NCBI GenBank assembly: GCA_948467545.1
Contig: CAOKER010000002.1
Coordinates: 186,001 to 250,000, forward strand
DNA: 64,000 bases
Origin: an uncultured Eubacteriales bacterium
GTDB taxonomy: Bacteria; Bacillota; Clostridia; Oscillospirales; CAG-272
Reading direction: 5' to 3'
The position numbers were made by a program, and so were the translations under genes. Below the pieces are notes generated by a model. That model was not told the origin of the DNA, ran no database searches, and saw only the letters and a list, made by a program, of their open reading frames with translations. Positions 36,044-43,784 of this stretch are shown here, in pieces. How positions within the stretch are numbered: the first letter of the stretch is position 1; the number at the start of each line of letters is the position of its first letter.

Positions 36044-37468
36044 TTATTCCTTTCCGGTCCAGCAATAGGTACAAAGCTTGCATGGTTCTATGCCGATTGC
36101 CTGACAAAGACCTTCAATTGTCTGAAATTCAAGCGAAGCAAAATGCAGCTTTTCACAGATAGCCTTTCTCATCGCTTTTCCGCGTTCCGACTGCGGATCA
36201 CTGTATTCATCAAGGTGTTTCAGTCCTTCTTCACCTTCAAGCTCTGCGATTGTAGACCGTGTAATAAGTTCCATGTCGCTCGTAGACCGTGAAAAATTCA
36301 AGTATTTACAGCCGTACATAATAGGGGGGCAGGCCGATCTCATATGCACCGAGCTTGCTCCGTTTTCATACAGAAATTCTACCGTTTCACGAAGCTGAGT
36401 TCCTCGGACAATCGAGTCGTCTACGAACAGCAGATTCTTACCCTTTATCAGCTCGCAAACCGGAATCTGTTTCATTTTTGCCACGCGGTTGCGCTCCGTC
36501 TGATTTATCGGCATAAAGCTGCGCGGCCATGTCGGAGTATATTTAATAAAAGGCCGTGCAAACGGTACGTGACTGTAATTTGCGTATCCTATAGCGTGCG
36601 GTGTTCCGGAATCCGGTACTCCGCCCACATAGTCAAGCTGAGGCAGTGTTCCGCTCTCCTCGTCGTTCTTTGCCATTTCCGCTCCGTTGCGGTACCGCAT
36701 TGTTTCGACATTGACTCCCTCATAGCTCGATGTCGGATAGCCGTAATATGTCCAAAGAAAGGAGCAGACTCTCATTTCTTTGTGAGGAGCTTCAAGCACC
36801 TCGATCTTTTCTCCGTCCATTTCTATTATTTCGCCCGGACCGAGTTCCCTGATAGGATAATATCCGAGTTTTTCATACGCGAAAGTCTCAAATGAAACGC
36901 AGTAGCCTTCGTCGTTTCCGGCAAGCGCTACGGGAAGTCTTCCGAGTCTGTCGCGCGCCGCGATGATTTTGCCGTCATCCTTGAGAATCAGAATCGACGC
37001 GGTGCCGTCGATTTCATCCTGTGCGAAGCGGATTCCGTCCGCAAAATTTGTTTTTTGGTTAATCAGTGCCGCGACGAGCTCTGTCGAATTTACCTTTCCG
37101 CCTGTCATGGCGCCGAAATGTCCGCCGCTGAATGACAGATATTGCTTTAAAAGCTGTTCTGAGTTATTGATGATTCCTATAATACATATGGCGTATGTTC
37201 CGAGATTTGAACGAATCAAAAGAGGCTGCGGATCGGTATCGTTTATGCAGCCGATAGCCGAAGTTCCGTGCATCTGTTCAAATATATGCTCAAATTTTGT
37301 TCGGAACGGAGAGTTTTCTATATTGTGAATTACACGCTGCAGTCCGACGTCCGCAGCATATGCCGCAAGACCGCCGCTGCGCGTGCCCAAATGCGAATGG
37401 TAGTCTGTTCCGAAAAAAACATCCGAAATAATATCATGCTTTGCGGCTGCGCCGAAAAATCCACCCAT
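36044..37468 (-). CDS. purF: Amidophosphoribosyltransferase homologue lacking the N-terminal catalytic cysteine
   Basis: 474 residues. PurF forms phosphoribosylamine from PRPP and glutamine. The phosphoribosyltransferase domain is intact, with the PRPP loop NLLFVDDSIVRGTQLRE. The C-terminus CKLCTYCWTGKE matches the Fe-S ligand region of Bacillus-type PurF. The N-terminal glutaminase domain, however, starts MGGFFGAAAKHD, where active enzymes have CG.FG after start or propeptide removal. No Cys is present in the first 100 residues. A glycine therefore sits at the nucleophile position, and the protein may use ammonia or another partner. It is the only purF in the window and sits in the right operon place. 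Confidence 0.85.
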   Translation of the reverse strand: MGGFFGAAAKHDIISDVFFGTDYHSHLGTRSGGLAAYAADVGLQRVIHNIENSPFRTKFEHIFEQMHGTSAIGCINDTDPQPLLIRSNLGTYAICIIGIINNSEQLLKQYLSFSGGHFGAMTGGKVNSTELVAALINQKTNFADGIRFAQDEIDGTASILILKDDGKIIAARDRLGRLPVALAGNDEGYCVSFETFAYEKLGYYPIRELGPGEIIEMDGEKIEVLEAPHKEMRVCSFLWTYYGYPTSSYEGVNVETMRYRNGAEMAKNDEESGTLPQLDYVGGVPDSGTPHAIGYANYSHVPFARPFIKYTPTWPRSFMPINQTERNRVAKMKQIPVCELIKGKNLLFVDDSIVRGTQLRETVEFLYENGASSVHMRSACPPIMYGCKYLNFSRSTSDMELITRSTIAELEGEEGLKHLDEYSDPQSERGKAMRKAICEKLHFASLEFQTIEGLCQAIGIEPCKLCTYCWTGKE

Positions 37469-37484
37469 TATCCGAATCCTCCGA

Positions 37485-38195
37485 TTATTCGCCGAGAATG
37501 CGTTTCATCATTTCTTTGTACGCATCCTCAACATTTCCGAGATCTCTGCGGAAACGGTCTTTGTCCAGCTTTTCGTGGGTTTCGCTGTCCCAAAAGCGGC
37601 AGGTGTCCGGTGAAATTTCATCGGCAAGAACAATTGTACCGCTGCTGAGTTTTCCGAACTCAAGCTTAAAGTCAACAAGGTCGACCTTGATTTCCTTAAA
37701 AAACTTTTTCATTATGTCGTTGACCTTGAAAGCGACGCTTTTAATTGTTTCTATTTCCTCTTTTGATGCAAGTCCGAGTGCGATTGCATGACAGTCGTTT
37801 ATAAGGGGATCTCCGAGCTCGTCATTCTTGTATGAAAACTCAATGGTCGGCTCCGCGAAAACAATTCCCTCTTCTACTCCGTACCGTTTTGCAAACGAAC
37901 CGGCGGAAATGTTTCGGATAATTACTTCAAGCGGGACTATCGTAACCCTCTTGACGAGCGTCTCGCGGGGCGAAAGCTCTTTTACAAAATGCGTGGGAAC
38001 GCCTTCCTTTTCAAGCAGCTGCATCATGTAATTTGTTACGCGGTTGTTTATCGCTCCCTTGCCTCCGATGGTACCCTTTTTCAGACCGTTGAACGCGGTG
38101 GCGTCATCCTTGTATGATACAAGCAGTATCTCGCTGTCGTCGGTGGCATAAACTTTTTTGGCCTTTCCTTCGTAAAGAAGTTCTTTCTTTTCCAT
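37485..38195 (-). CDS. purC: SAICAR synthase
   Basis: 236 residues, normal length. Starts KKELLYEGKAKKVYATDD, followed by FNGLKKGTIGGKGAINN, VPTHFVKELSPRETLVK, VEVIIRNI-type strand and LVDFKLEFG, SGTIVLADEISPDTCRFWD. It couples CAIR with aspartate. Its ribosome binding site (AGGAAAGG) lies in the last unit of the 23-bp array upstream. Confidence 0.98.
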   Translation of the reverse strand: MEKKELLYEGKAKKVYATDDSEILLVSYKDDATAFNGLKKGTIGGKGAINNRVTNYMMQLLEKEGVPTHFVKELSPRETLVKRVTIVPLEVIIRNISAGSFAKRYGVEEGIVFAEPTIEFSYKNDELGDPLINDCHAIALGLASKEEIETIKSVAFKVNDIMKKFFKEIKVDLVDFKLEFGKLSSGTIVLADEISPDTCRFWDSETHEKLDKDRFRRDLGNVEDAYKEMMKRILGE

Positions 38196-38197
38196 TT

Positions 38198-38335
38198 TAT
38201 ATTTCCATACCTTTCCTGATTATATTTCTGTATCATTTTTGATTATACTTTTATATCTTTCGTGCTTAAATTTCTATATCATCGCTGCTTATATTTCTAT
38301 ATCATTCCTGATTATGTTTCTATATCTTTCATGTA
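38198..38335. repeat. 23-bp tandem repeat between purE and purC
   Basis: About six copies, 22-24 bp, on the minus strand resembling ATGATATAGAAATATAAGCA plus 3 bases. The copy nearest purC carries the AGGAAAGG used as its ribosome binding site, and AGGA also occurs in a more distant unit. Confidence 0.88.
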
Positions 38336-38353
38336 TTTTTCTTTATTGCAATA

Positions 38354-38848
38354 TCATCCGTTAAACCGAACGGAAATTTCGGCGTCGTTTTGGAGGACGT
38401 TTTCAGCGTCCGACATTCTTTTTTCTTCTAATTTTTTGGCAAGTCCGCTGTCTTCGAGCGCAAGAATCTGGGCGGAAAGCAGAGCTGCGTTTGCGCCTCC
38501 GTTTACAGCGACCGCCGCAACGGGAATTCCCGTCGGCATTTGGACGGTTGAAAGGAGAGCGTCTATGCCCCCGAGGTTTTGCGCTCCGCAGGGAATGCCG
38601 ATGACCGGCAGCGTGGTGTTCGCGGCTATGGCGCCCGCAAGGTGCGCCGCCATGCCCGCTGCCGCGATAATAACGCCGAAGCCGTTTTCTCTCGCTCCGC
38701 GGGCAAAATCTTTTGCCTGTTCGGGGGTTCTGTGGGCGGAGTATACATGTACTTCGTAAGGTATTTCAAAGGCTTTCAGCACATTGACCGCCTTTTCGAT
38801 TACAGGCAGATCGCTCTTGCTGCCCATTATAATTCCTACCTTTTTCAT
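38354..38848 (-). CDS. purE: N5-carboxyaminoimidazole ribonucleotide mutase / AIR carboxylase
   Basis: 164 residues from the ATG followed by KKVGIIMGSKSDLPV; an upstream in-frame ATG at 38887 has no binding site. The motifs GSKSD, VYSAHRTPEQ and AAAGMAAHLAGAIA with GIPCGA are typical. First gene of the purine unit, just downstream of the ZTP riboswitch. No purK partner is nearby, so direct carboxylation of AIR at high CO2, or a distant purK, is possible. Confidence 0.97.
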   Translation of the reverse strand: MKKVGIIMGSKSDLPVIEKAVNVLKAFEIPYEVHVYSAHRTPEQAKDFARGARENGFGVIIAAAGMAAHLAGAIAANTTLPVIGIPCGAQNLGGIDALLSTVQMPTGIPVAAVAVNGGANAALLSAQILALEDSGLAKKLEEKRMSDAENVLQNDAEISVRFNG

Positions 38849-38934
38849 TTCTATATAAATTTCCTTTCGTAAAATGCTTGGATGCAAAATAAAAACCGCA
38901 TAAAAACCGCTGAAATGTCTGTAAAAACAGAAAA

Positions 38935-38968
38935 GGGCACACCTAACCTCAAAGAGTTAAGTGTGCCC
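38935..38968 (-). terminator. Terminator of the ZTP riboswitch
   Basis: GGGCACAC / GTGTGCCC with an extended inner stem, then TTTTCTGTTTTT on the minus strand. Its 5' strand includes the GGGC of the aptamer, so aptamer and terminator exclude each other. Confidence 0.9.
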
Positions 38969-39052
38969 AGACGGTCGGCTTAATACAGAAAAATTCTGCA
39001 GTATTCTCTGCTCCCCTGCGGTTTTCCGCATTATCCGTCAGTTGCAGAGAAC
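38960..39052 (-). ncRNA. ZTP riboswitch (pfl RNA) controlling purE operon
   Basis: Read on the minus strand. A P1 stem (TCTGC / GCAGA) encloses CTGACGGATAA, a TGCGG-AAAA-CCGCA hairpin and the conserved GGGGAGC. After a variable linker comes AAGCCGACCGTCTGGGCA, matching the CCGCCTGGGC signature of ZTP riboswitches. The GGGC is also the 5' strand of a terminator. Known biology: ZTP and AICAR ribotide (ZMP) accumulate when 10-formyl-THF is short, bind this RNA, and switch on folate and purine genes. Ligand binding should prevent termination here. It fits the operon, which contains glyA, fhs and both formyltransferases. Confidence 0.9.
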
Positions 39053-39068
39053 AAAATATTACAAAATC

Positions 39069-39097
39069 ATTATATCAGATTTTTTACCGTAAGTCAA
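39069..39097 (-). promoter_or_regulatory. purE operon promoter (sigma-A)
   Basis: On the minus strand TTGACT, 17 bp, TATAAT, placed immediately before the ZTP aptamer and after the pyrI stop. Confidence 0.92.
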
Positions 39098-39115
39098 GAC
39101 ACACAGCTCAGATTT

Positions 39116-39532
39116 TCAGTTTATTTTTGTCTCGCAATAAGCGCAGCGATATATTTTTTCCTGCCGGTCGGTCAGCTTAAAGATGTGGGGGAGCTCCTGT
39201 TCGACGGAGGTGATACATCTCGGATTTTTGCATTTTATTACATTGGTAAGCGTTTCGGGCATTGCAATTGTTTTTTTCTCCGCAAGCTTGCTGTCTTTTA
39301 TTATATTGACCGTAGCATGGGGATCGACATATCCTATTACATCAAAGTTTACGGATGTGCATGAGTCGATTTTTATTATATCTTTCTTTCCCATTTTGCT
39401 GCTCGGTGCGTTTTTTATAATTGCGACGGAACAGTCGAGCGAATCAAGGCCGAGAAGAAAATACAGCTTCATTCCCAAACCGGCCGCGATATGGTCAATT
39501 ACGATTCCGTTTTTTATACTGTCTATATTCAT
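39116..39532 (-). CDS. pyrI: Aspartate carbamoyltransferase regulatory subunit
   Basis: 138 residues from the second ATG, which has AGAAGGG 12 bases upstream; the ATG at 39544 directly abuts that site. The N-terminal nucleotide-binding domain starts IDSIKNGIVIDHI and holds GLGMKLYFLLGL. The C-terminal zinc domain has C-X4-C and C-X2-C (CKNPRC ... CAYC). It gives ATCase its allosteric control by nucleotides. Last gene of the pyr unit, followed by the pur promoter. Confidence 0.96.
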   Translation of the reverse strand: MNIDSIKNGIVIDHIAAGLGMKLYFLLGLDSLDCSVAIIKNAPSSKMGKKDIIKIDSCTSVNFDVIGYVDPHATVNIIKDSKLAEKKTIAMPETLTNVIKCKNPRCITSVEQELPHIFKLTDRQEKIYRCAYCETKIN

Positions 39533-39651
39533 ACTTGATTTCATCCCTTCTTTTACTGTACGAGTCTTTTGCCGTAAAGTTCTGCATTGACTTGTATTTT
39601 CAGCGGCAGTGCGCGGTATGATTGTTTGCTCAGCAGATCATTCTCCGCAGA

Positions 39652-40569
39652 TCAGACCTTGACGCCTAAAAGCTTCATAATCAGCGCCATTCTGACATAT
39701 CTGCCGTAATGTGCCTGTCTGAAATAACATGCTCTCGGATCGCTGTCAATCGCGACCGAGATTTCATTTACGCGCGGAAGAGGGTGCAGTATGCACATGT
39801 CGTTTCTTGCCAGCTTCATTTTGTCTTCGGTAAGGATATAACTGTCCTTAAGCCGCAGATAATCCTCTTCGTTGAAAAACCGTTCCTTTTGAACTCTTGT
39901 CATATAAAGTATATCGAGATCTCCGATGACGTCTTCAAGCGATGTGCTCTGACGGTATTCGATTCCCCGCGGTTTTATGTATTCCTGCTTTACAAAGCTC
40001 GGCAGCTTGAGCTCCTCCGGAGAAATCAAAACAAATTTTACGCCGGGATAACGGGACATCGCGCCGATGAGCGAGTGCACGGTACGTCCGAATTTAAGGT
40101 CGCCGCATAAACCGATTGTAAGATTATCGAAATGACCTTTCTCATGATGAATAGTCAAAAGGTCGGTAAGCGTTTGGGTAGGATGATAATGTCCGCCGTC
40201 TCCGGCGTTTATAATCGGAACTGCGGAATGCATGGACGCCACAAGCGGAGCGCCCTCTTTAGGATGGCGCATGGCGATTATATCCGCGTAGCCGCTCACT
40301 ACCGAAATTGTATCGGCAACGCTTTCACCTTTTGAAGCCGAGCTTGAAGACGCTTCCGAAAAGCCGAGTACATTGCCTCCGAGAGAAAGCATGGCCGATT
40401 CAAAGCTTAGCCGTGTTCTTGTGGAAGGTTCAAAGAATAGGGTTGCAAGAATTTTGTGCCTGCATGCGTCCTGATATTTAACGGGATTGTCTATAATATC
40501 GTCGGCGCAGTGTATAAGCTGCTCGATTTCATCGACAGATAAATCCATTATATTAATTACATTTTTCAT
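39652..40569 (-). CDS. pyrB: Aspartate carbamoyltransferase catalytic subunit
   Basis: 305 residues. It joins carbamoyl phosphate and aspartate. The carbamoyl-phosphate motif [13 protein letters not shown], the [10 protein letters not shown] loop with the 80s-loop Ser and Lys, MRHPKEGAP, and the C-terminal [10 protein letters not shown] are all present. It is followed by pyrI, giving a class B-like enzyme. RBS about 8 bases before the ATG. Confidence 0.98.
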   Translation of the reverse strand: MKNVINIMDLSVDEIEQLIHCADDIIDNPVKYQDACRHKILATLFFEPSTRTRLSFESAMLSLGGNVLGFSEASSSSASKGESVADTISVVSGYADIIAMRHPKEGAPLVASMHSAVPIINAGDGGHYHPTQTLTDLLTIHHEKGHFDNLTIGLCGDLKFGRTVHSLIGAMSRYPGVKFVLISPEELKLPSFVKQEYIKPRGIEYRQSTSLEDVIGDLDILYMTRVQKERFFNEEDYLRLKDSYILTEDKMKLARNDMCILHPLPRVNEISVAIDSDPRACYFRQAHYGRYVRMALIMKLLGVKV

Positions 40570-40618
40570 GAAAACATTTGCCTCCGTTTGTGTATCGAAT
40601 CCGTACAGCCGTTCCGAC

Positions 40619-41266
40619 TTATTTGCTTTTTACAATCCATGATTCGTCCGACGGATTGTCTCGGAACGCGATAAGGCGTTTTATATCGTCCGAATTTATA
40701 TAGCCGTCGTTTGCCGCGACCTCGGCGATAACGTCAAAATTGGTAAGGCTGTAATTTTTCACGCCTGCCTCTGCCAAGCGTTCAAGTCCTTTCTTCATTC
40801 CGTAGGTAAATATACTTACGATTCCGAGCACCTCCGCTCCGGCGCCGCGCAGTACGTTTACAACTTCGATTACACTGCCGCCCGTTGAGATGAGGTCTTC
40901 CACAACAACGACCTTGCTGCCTGCCTCAAGCTTTCCTTCGATTTGATTCTGTCTGCCGTGATCCTTTGCGCCGGAGCGCACATATCCCATCGGCAGCCCC
41001 ATAAGATGACCTGTAATCGCCGCATGAGCGATTCCCGCCGTCGATGTTCCCATCAGAAGCTCCGCCTCCGGGTAGTTTTTGCGAATCGCGGCCGCAAGCG
41101 CGTTTTCAACGTCGCATCTGACGCTCGGAGCGGTAAGTATCAGTCTGTTGTCGCAATACACCGGGCTTTTAATGCCGCTTGCCCAGGTAAACGGATCATC
41201 CGGTCTGAAAAAAACCGCTTTTATGCTGAGCAGACCTCTTGCTATTTTCTTTTCTGTATCTGTCAT
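40619..41266 (-). CDS. pyrE: Orotate phosphoribosyltransferase
   Basis: 215 residues. It makes OMP from orotate and PRPP. Starts with [25 protein letters not shown], then [25 protein letters not shown] and the PRPP loop [24 protein letters not shown] site precedes the ATG in a two-copy repeat of about 22 bp (41285-41330). Confidence 0.98.
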   Translation of the reverse strand: MTDTEKKIARGLLSIKAVFFRPDDPFTWASGIKSPVYCDNRLILTAPSVRCDVENALAAAIRKNYPEAELLMGTSTAGIAHAAITGHLMGLPMGYVRSGAKDHGRQNQIEGKLEAGSKVVVVEDLISTGGSVIEVVNVLRGAGAEVLGIVSIFTYGMKKGLERLAEAGVKNYSLTNFDVIAEVAANDGYINSDDIKRLIAFRDNPSDESWIVKSK

Positions 41267-41334
41267 AATTTTTGCTTCCTTTCATGAGATAATATAGACG
41301 TTTCATGGAGATAATATAAATGTTGTTTTAACTC

Positions 41335-42033
41335 TTATCCGCAAAATTCTTCAACGCAGCGCCTGTATGCGGAAACCGGATCTGCCGCCGCCGTTATCGG
41401 TCTGCCGACTACTATATAATCGGAGCCGATTTTTTTCGCTTCGGACGGTGTCATAACTCTGCGCTGGTCTCCGTTGTCGTCCTCCGCAAACCGTACTCCG
41501 GGAGTAACCGTAAGAAAATCCGCCCCGCAGACGGAGTGAACCTTACGCGCCTCCATCGGAGAGCAAACAACTCCGTCAAGCCCCGATTTTTTTGCGTTTT
41601 CCGCATAGTGCATAACAACCTTGTCAATAGGCTCTTTAATGAGCAAATCCGTTTCCATACCGGCCTGATCCGTAGAGGTGAGCTGAGTGACTGCAATCAG
41701 AAGCGGTCTTGTCCCGTCATCTCGTGTGAGCCCTTCGACAGCCGCTTCCATCATACGGCGGGTACCGCCGGCGTGAAGGTTGCACATATCGACGTCAAGT
41801 GCGGAAAGAACATGCATTGCTTTTTTTACCGTATTGGGAATATCGTGGAGTTTGAGGTCCAAAAAGATTTTATGCCCTCTTTCCTTTATTTCCTTTACAA
41901 TCTGCGGACCTTCCGCGTAGAAAAGCTCCATGCCGATTTTTACATACGGTTTTCTTTCCTTAAATTTGTTCAGAAACTCCGCTGTCGAATGCTTATCCGA
42001 AAAATCGCAGGCTATTATAACATCTTTTCCCAT
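41335..42033 (-). CDS. pyrF: Orotidine 5'-phosphate decarboxylase
   Basis: 232 residues from the ATG beginning MGKDVIIACDFSDK, with GAGAGGA upstream; the longer frame to 42087 overlaps the pyrD end and lacks a site. Catalytic KIGMELFY, FLDLKLHDIPNTV (the D-x-K-x-x-D signature) and the phosphate loop near SDYIVVGRPIT are present. Makes UMP. Confidence 0.97.
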   Translation of the reverse strand: MGKDVIIACDFSDKHSTAEFLNKFKERKPYVKIGMELFYAEGPQIVKEIKERGHKIFLDLKLHDIPNTVKKAMHVLSALDVDMCNLHAGGTRRMMEAAVEGLTRDDGTRPLLIAVTQLTSTDQAGMETDLLIKEPIDKVVMHYAENAKKSGLDGVVCSPMEARKVHSVCGADFLTVTPGVRFAEDDNGDQRRVMTPSEAKKIGSDYIVVGRPITAAADPVSAYRRCVEEFCG

Positions 42034-42100
42034 TATGGTTATGTCCTCTCTTTCCTGTTTTTTGACTGTATTTTCAATAAGGGACAAAGTACTGCCGTTT

Positions 42101-43015
42101 TTACCTGTTTGCGGTCCCTATTATATCCGTAAGCTTGCTTATCCCGTATTTTTTCATTGCTTTCGGCAGAGCTTGAATAATGTCTCTGCAGGCAAAGGGA
42201 TTTACAAGATTTGCGGCTCCCACCTCGACCGCGGTAGCTCCGGCATACATCATTTCCAAAACGTCCTCGGCCGAGGAGACGCCGCCTATGCCCACGACCG
42301 GGATTTTGACGGCGGACGCGGCCTGCCATACCATGCGCACCGCAACCGGAAAAAGGGCGCTTCCCGAAAAGCCTCCGGTTTTGTTCGCAAGCAGAGGCTT
42401 TCCCGTTTTGAGGTTTATTCTCATTCCGAGCAGGGTATTTATAAGGCTTATGCCGTCGGCGCCCGCGGTTTCGCAGGCTCTCGCAAGCTCTGTAATGTCG
42501 GTTACGTTCGGAGACAGTTTGATAATAACCGGTTTCTTGACGGCGCGCTTAACCGCGGCGGTGATTTTGGCGGCCGCTTCCGCATTTGTTCCGAAGCTCA
42601 TTCCTCCTCCGTGAACATTAGGACAGCTTATATTTACTTCAAACCATCCGATTTGCTCGCAGTCGTCAAGCATTTCGCAGACATATACATATTCGCTTTC
42701 CGAAAAACCGCCGATGTTTGCCATAACTTTTTTTCGGAAAATTTTCGCAAGTCTCGGAAGAATATCTTTTTTTACAGCGCAGACGCCGGGATTTTGAAGT
42801 CCGACGGCGTTGAGCATTCCGGCGGGACATTCGGCGATACGCGGCGTGGGATTTCCGAAGCGGGGTTCCTTAGTCGTTCCCTTAAAGGAGAAGGTGCCGA
42901 GCATATTTATATCGTAAAGCTCGGAAAATTCCAAACCGTAGCCGAACGTGCCGCTGGCGGGAATGACGGGATTATCAAGCTCGATGCCGCACAGATTCAC
43001 ACTTAATGCTCCCAT
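42101..43015 (-). CDS. pyrD: Dihydroorotate dehydrogenase B, catalytic subunit
   Basis: 304 residues, a class 1B enzyme: FMN barrel with NPVIPASGTFGYG, GTFSFKGTTKEPRFGNP, a catalytic Cys in EVNISCPNVHGGGMSFG, and GIGGVSSAEDVLEMMYAGATAVEVG. It works with PyrK, whose gene overlaps its start by 13 bases. Confidence 0.97.
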   Translation of the reverse strand: MGALSVNLCGIELDNPVIPASGTFGYGLEFSELYDINMLGTFSFKGTTKEPRFGNPTPRIAECPAGMLNAVGLQNPGVCAVKKDILPRLAKIFRKKVMANIGGFSESEYVYVCEMLDDCEQIGWFEVNISCPNVHGGGMSFGTNAEAAAKITAAVKRAVKKPVIIKLSPNVTDITELARACETAGADGISLINTLLGMRINLKTGKPLLANKTGGFSGSALFPVAVRMVWQAASAVKIPVVGIGGVSSAEDVLEMMYAGATAVEVGAANLVNPFACRDIIQALPKAMKKYGISKLTDIIGTANR

Positions 43016-43740
43016 ATTATTTCCTCCCTTTTCATAACCGGACCTTCTCTGCAGATTCGTTTATTTCCTGTAAGCGTTTTGCATGAGCAGCCCATACATG
43101 CGCCGAAGCCGCAGCCCATTCGTTCTTCAAAGCTGTACTGTCCTTCGGTTACCGCAATTTTGTCGATTGCGCGAAACATTGCCTCAGGTCCGCACGCATA
43201 AAAATAGGTATACTGCAGATTCTTCATAACATCTGTGACAAAGCCCTTTTGTCCGCGGCTTCCGTCTGCCGTTGTCACATAGACCGACGCCCCGAGTTTC
43301 TTAAATTCATTTTCGCCGAATACTTCTTCTGCGCTGCCGAATCCCAGAATTACGGACGGCTTTGCCCTTTTTTCAATGAGTTTTTTACAAAGCATATAAA
43401 GCGGAGGCGTTCCGACTCCTCCCCCGATGAGGAGAGGACTGTTTCCGGAAGGCCCGATATCGTAGCCGTTTCCGAGCCCTGTAAGCACGTCAAGCCTTTT
43501 TCCCGCATGCAGTCTGCTCATCTGTTCGGTGCCCCCTCCGACGGTTTTGTAAATCAGAGTGAGCTTATCGTTTTCCGCGTCGCATACCGAGATCGGGCGC
43601 CGGAGGTAGAAACCGTCAAGCTTTATGTTTACGAATTGACCGGGCGTTTTAATTTCCGATGTGTCTCCCTCCAGCGTCATTCTGTATATATTTTGAGCAA
43701 TACGCGAATTTTCCGTGACCGTATAAATAACCTGATTCAA
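43003..43740 (-). CDS. pyrK: Dihydroorotate dehydrogenase B, electron transfer subunit
   Basis: 245 residues. An FAD/NAD-binding reductase with GQFVNIKLDGFYLRRPISV (FAD), LLIGGGVGTPPLYML (NAD) and a C-terminal [2Fe-2S] cluster, C-X4-C-X2-C...C in GCGFGACMGCSCKT...RICREGPV. It passes electrons from dihydroorotate to NAD. Overlaps pyrD. Confidence 0.97.
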   Translation of the reverse strand: MNQVIYTVTENSRIAQNIYRMTLEGDTSEIKTPGQFVNIKLDGFYLRRPISVCDAENDKLTLIYKTVGGGTEQMSRLHAGKRLDVLTGLGNGYDIGPSGNSPLLIGGGVGTPPLYMLCKKLIEKRAKPSVILGFGSAEEVFGENEFKKLGASVYVTTADGSRGQKGFVTDVMKNLQYTYFYACGPEAMFRAIDKIAVTEGQYSFEERMGCGFGACMGCSCKTLTGNKRICREGPVMKREEIIWEH

Positions 43741-43784
43741 ATTCAGAGCTCCTTTCCGATATCTGTGCCGATTCCCGGTATTCC

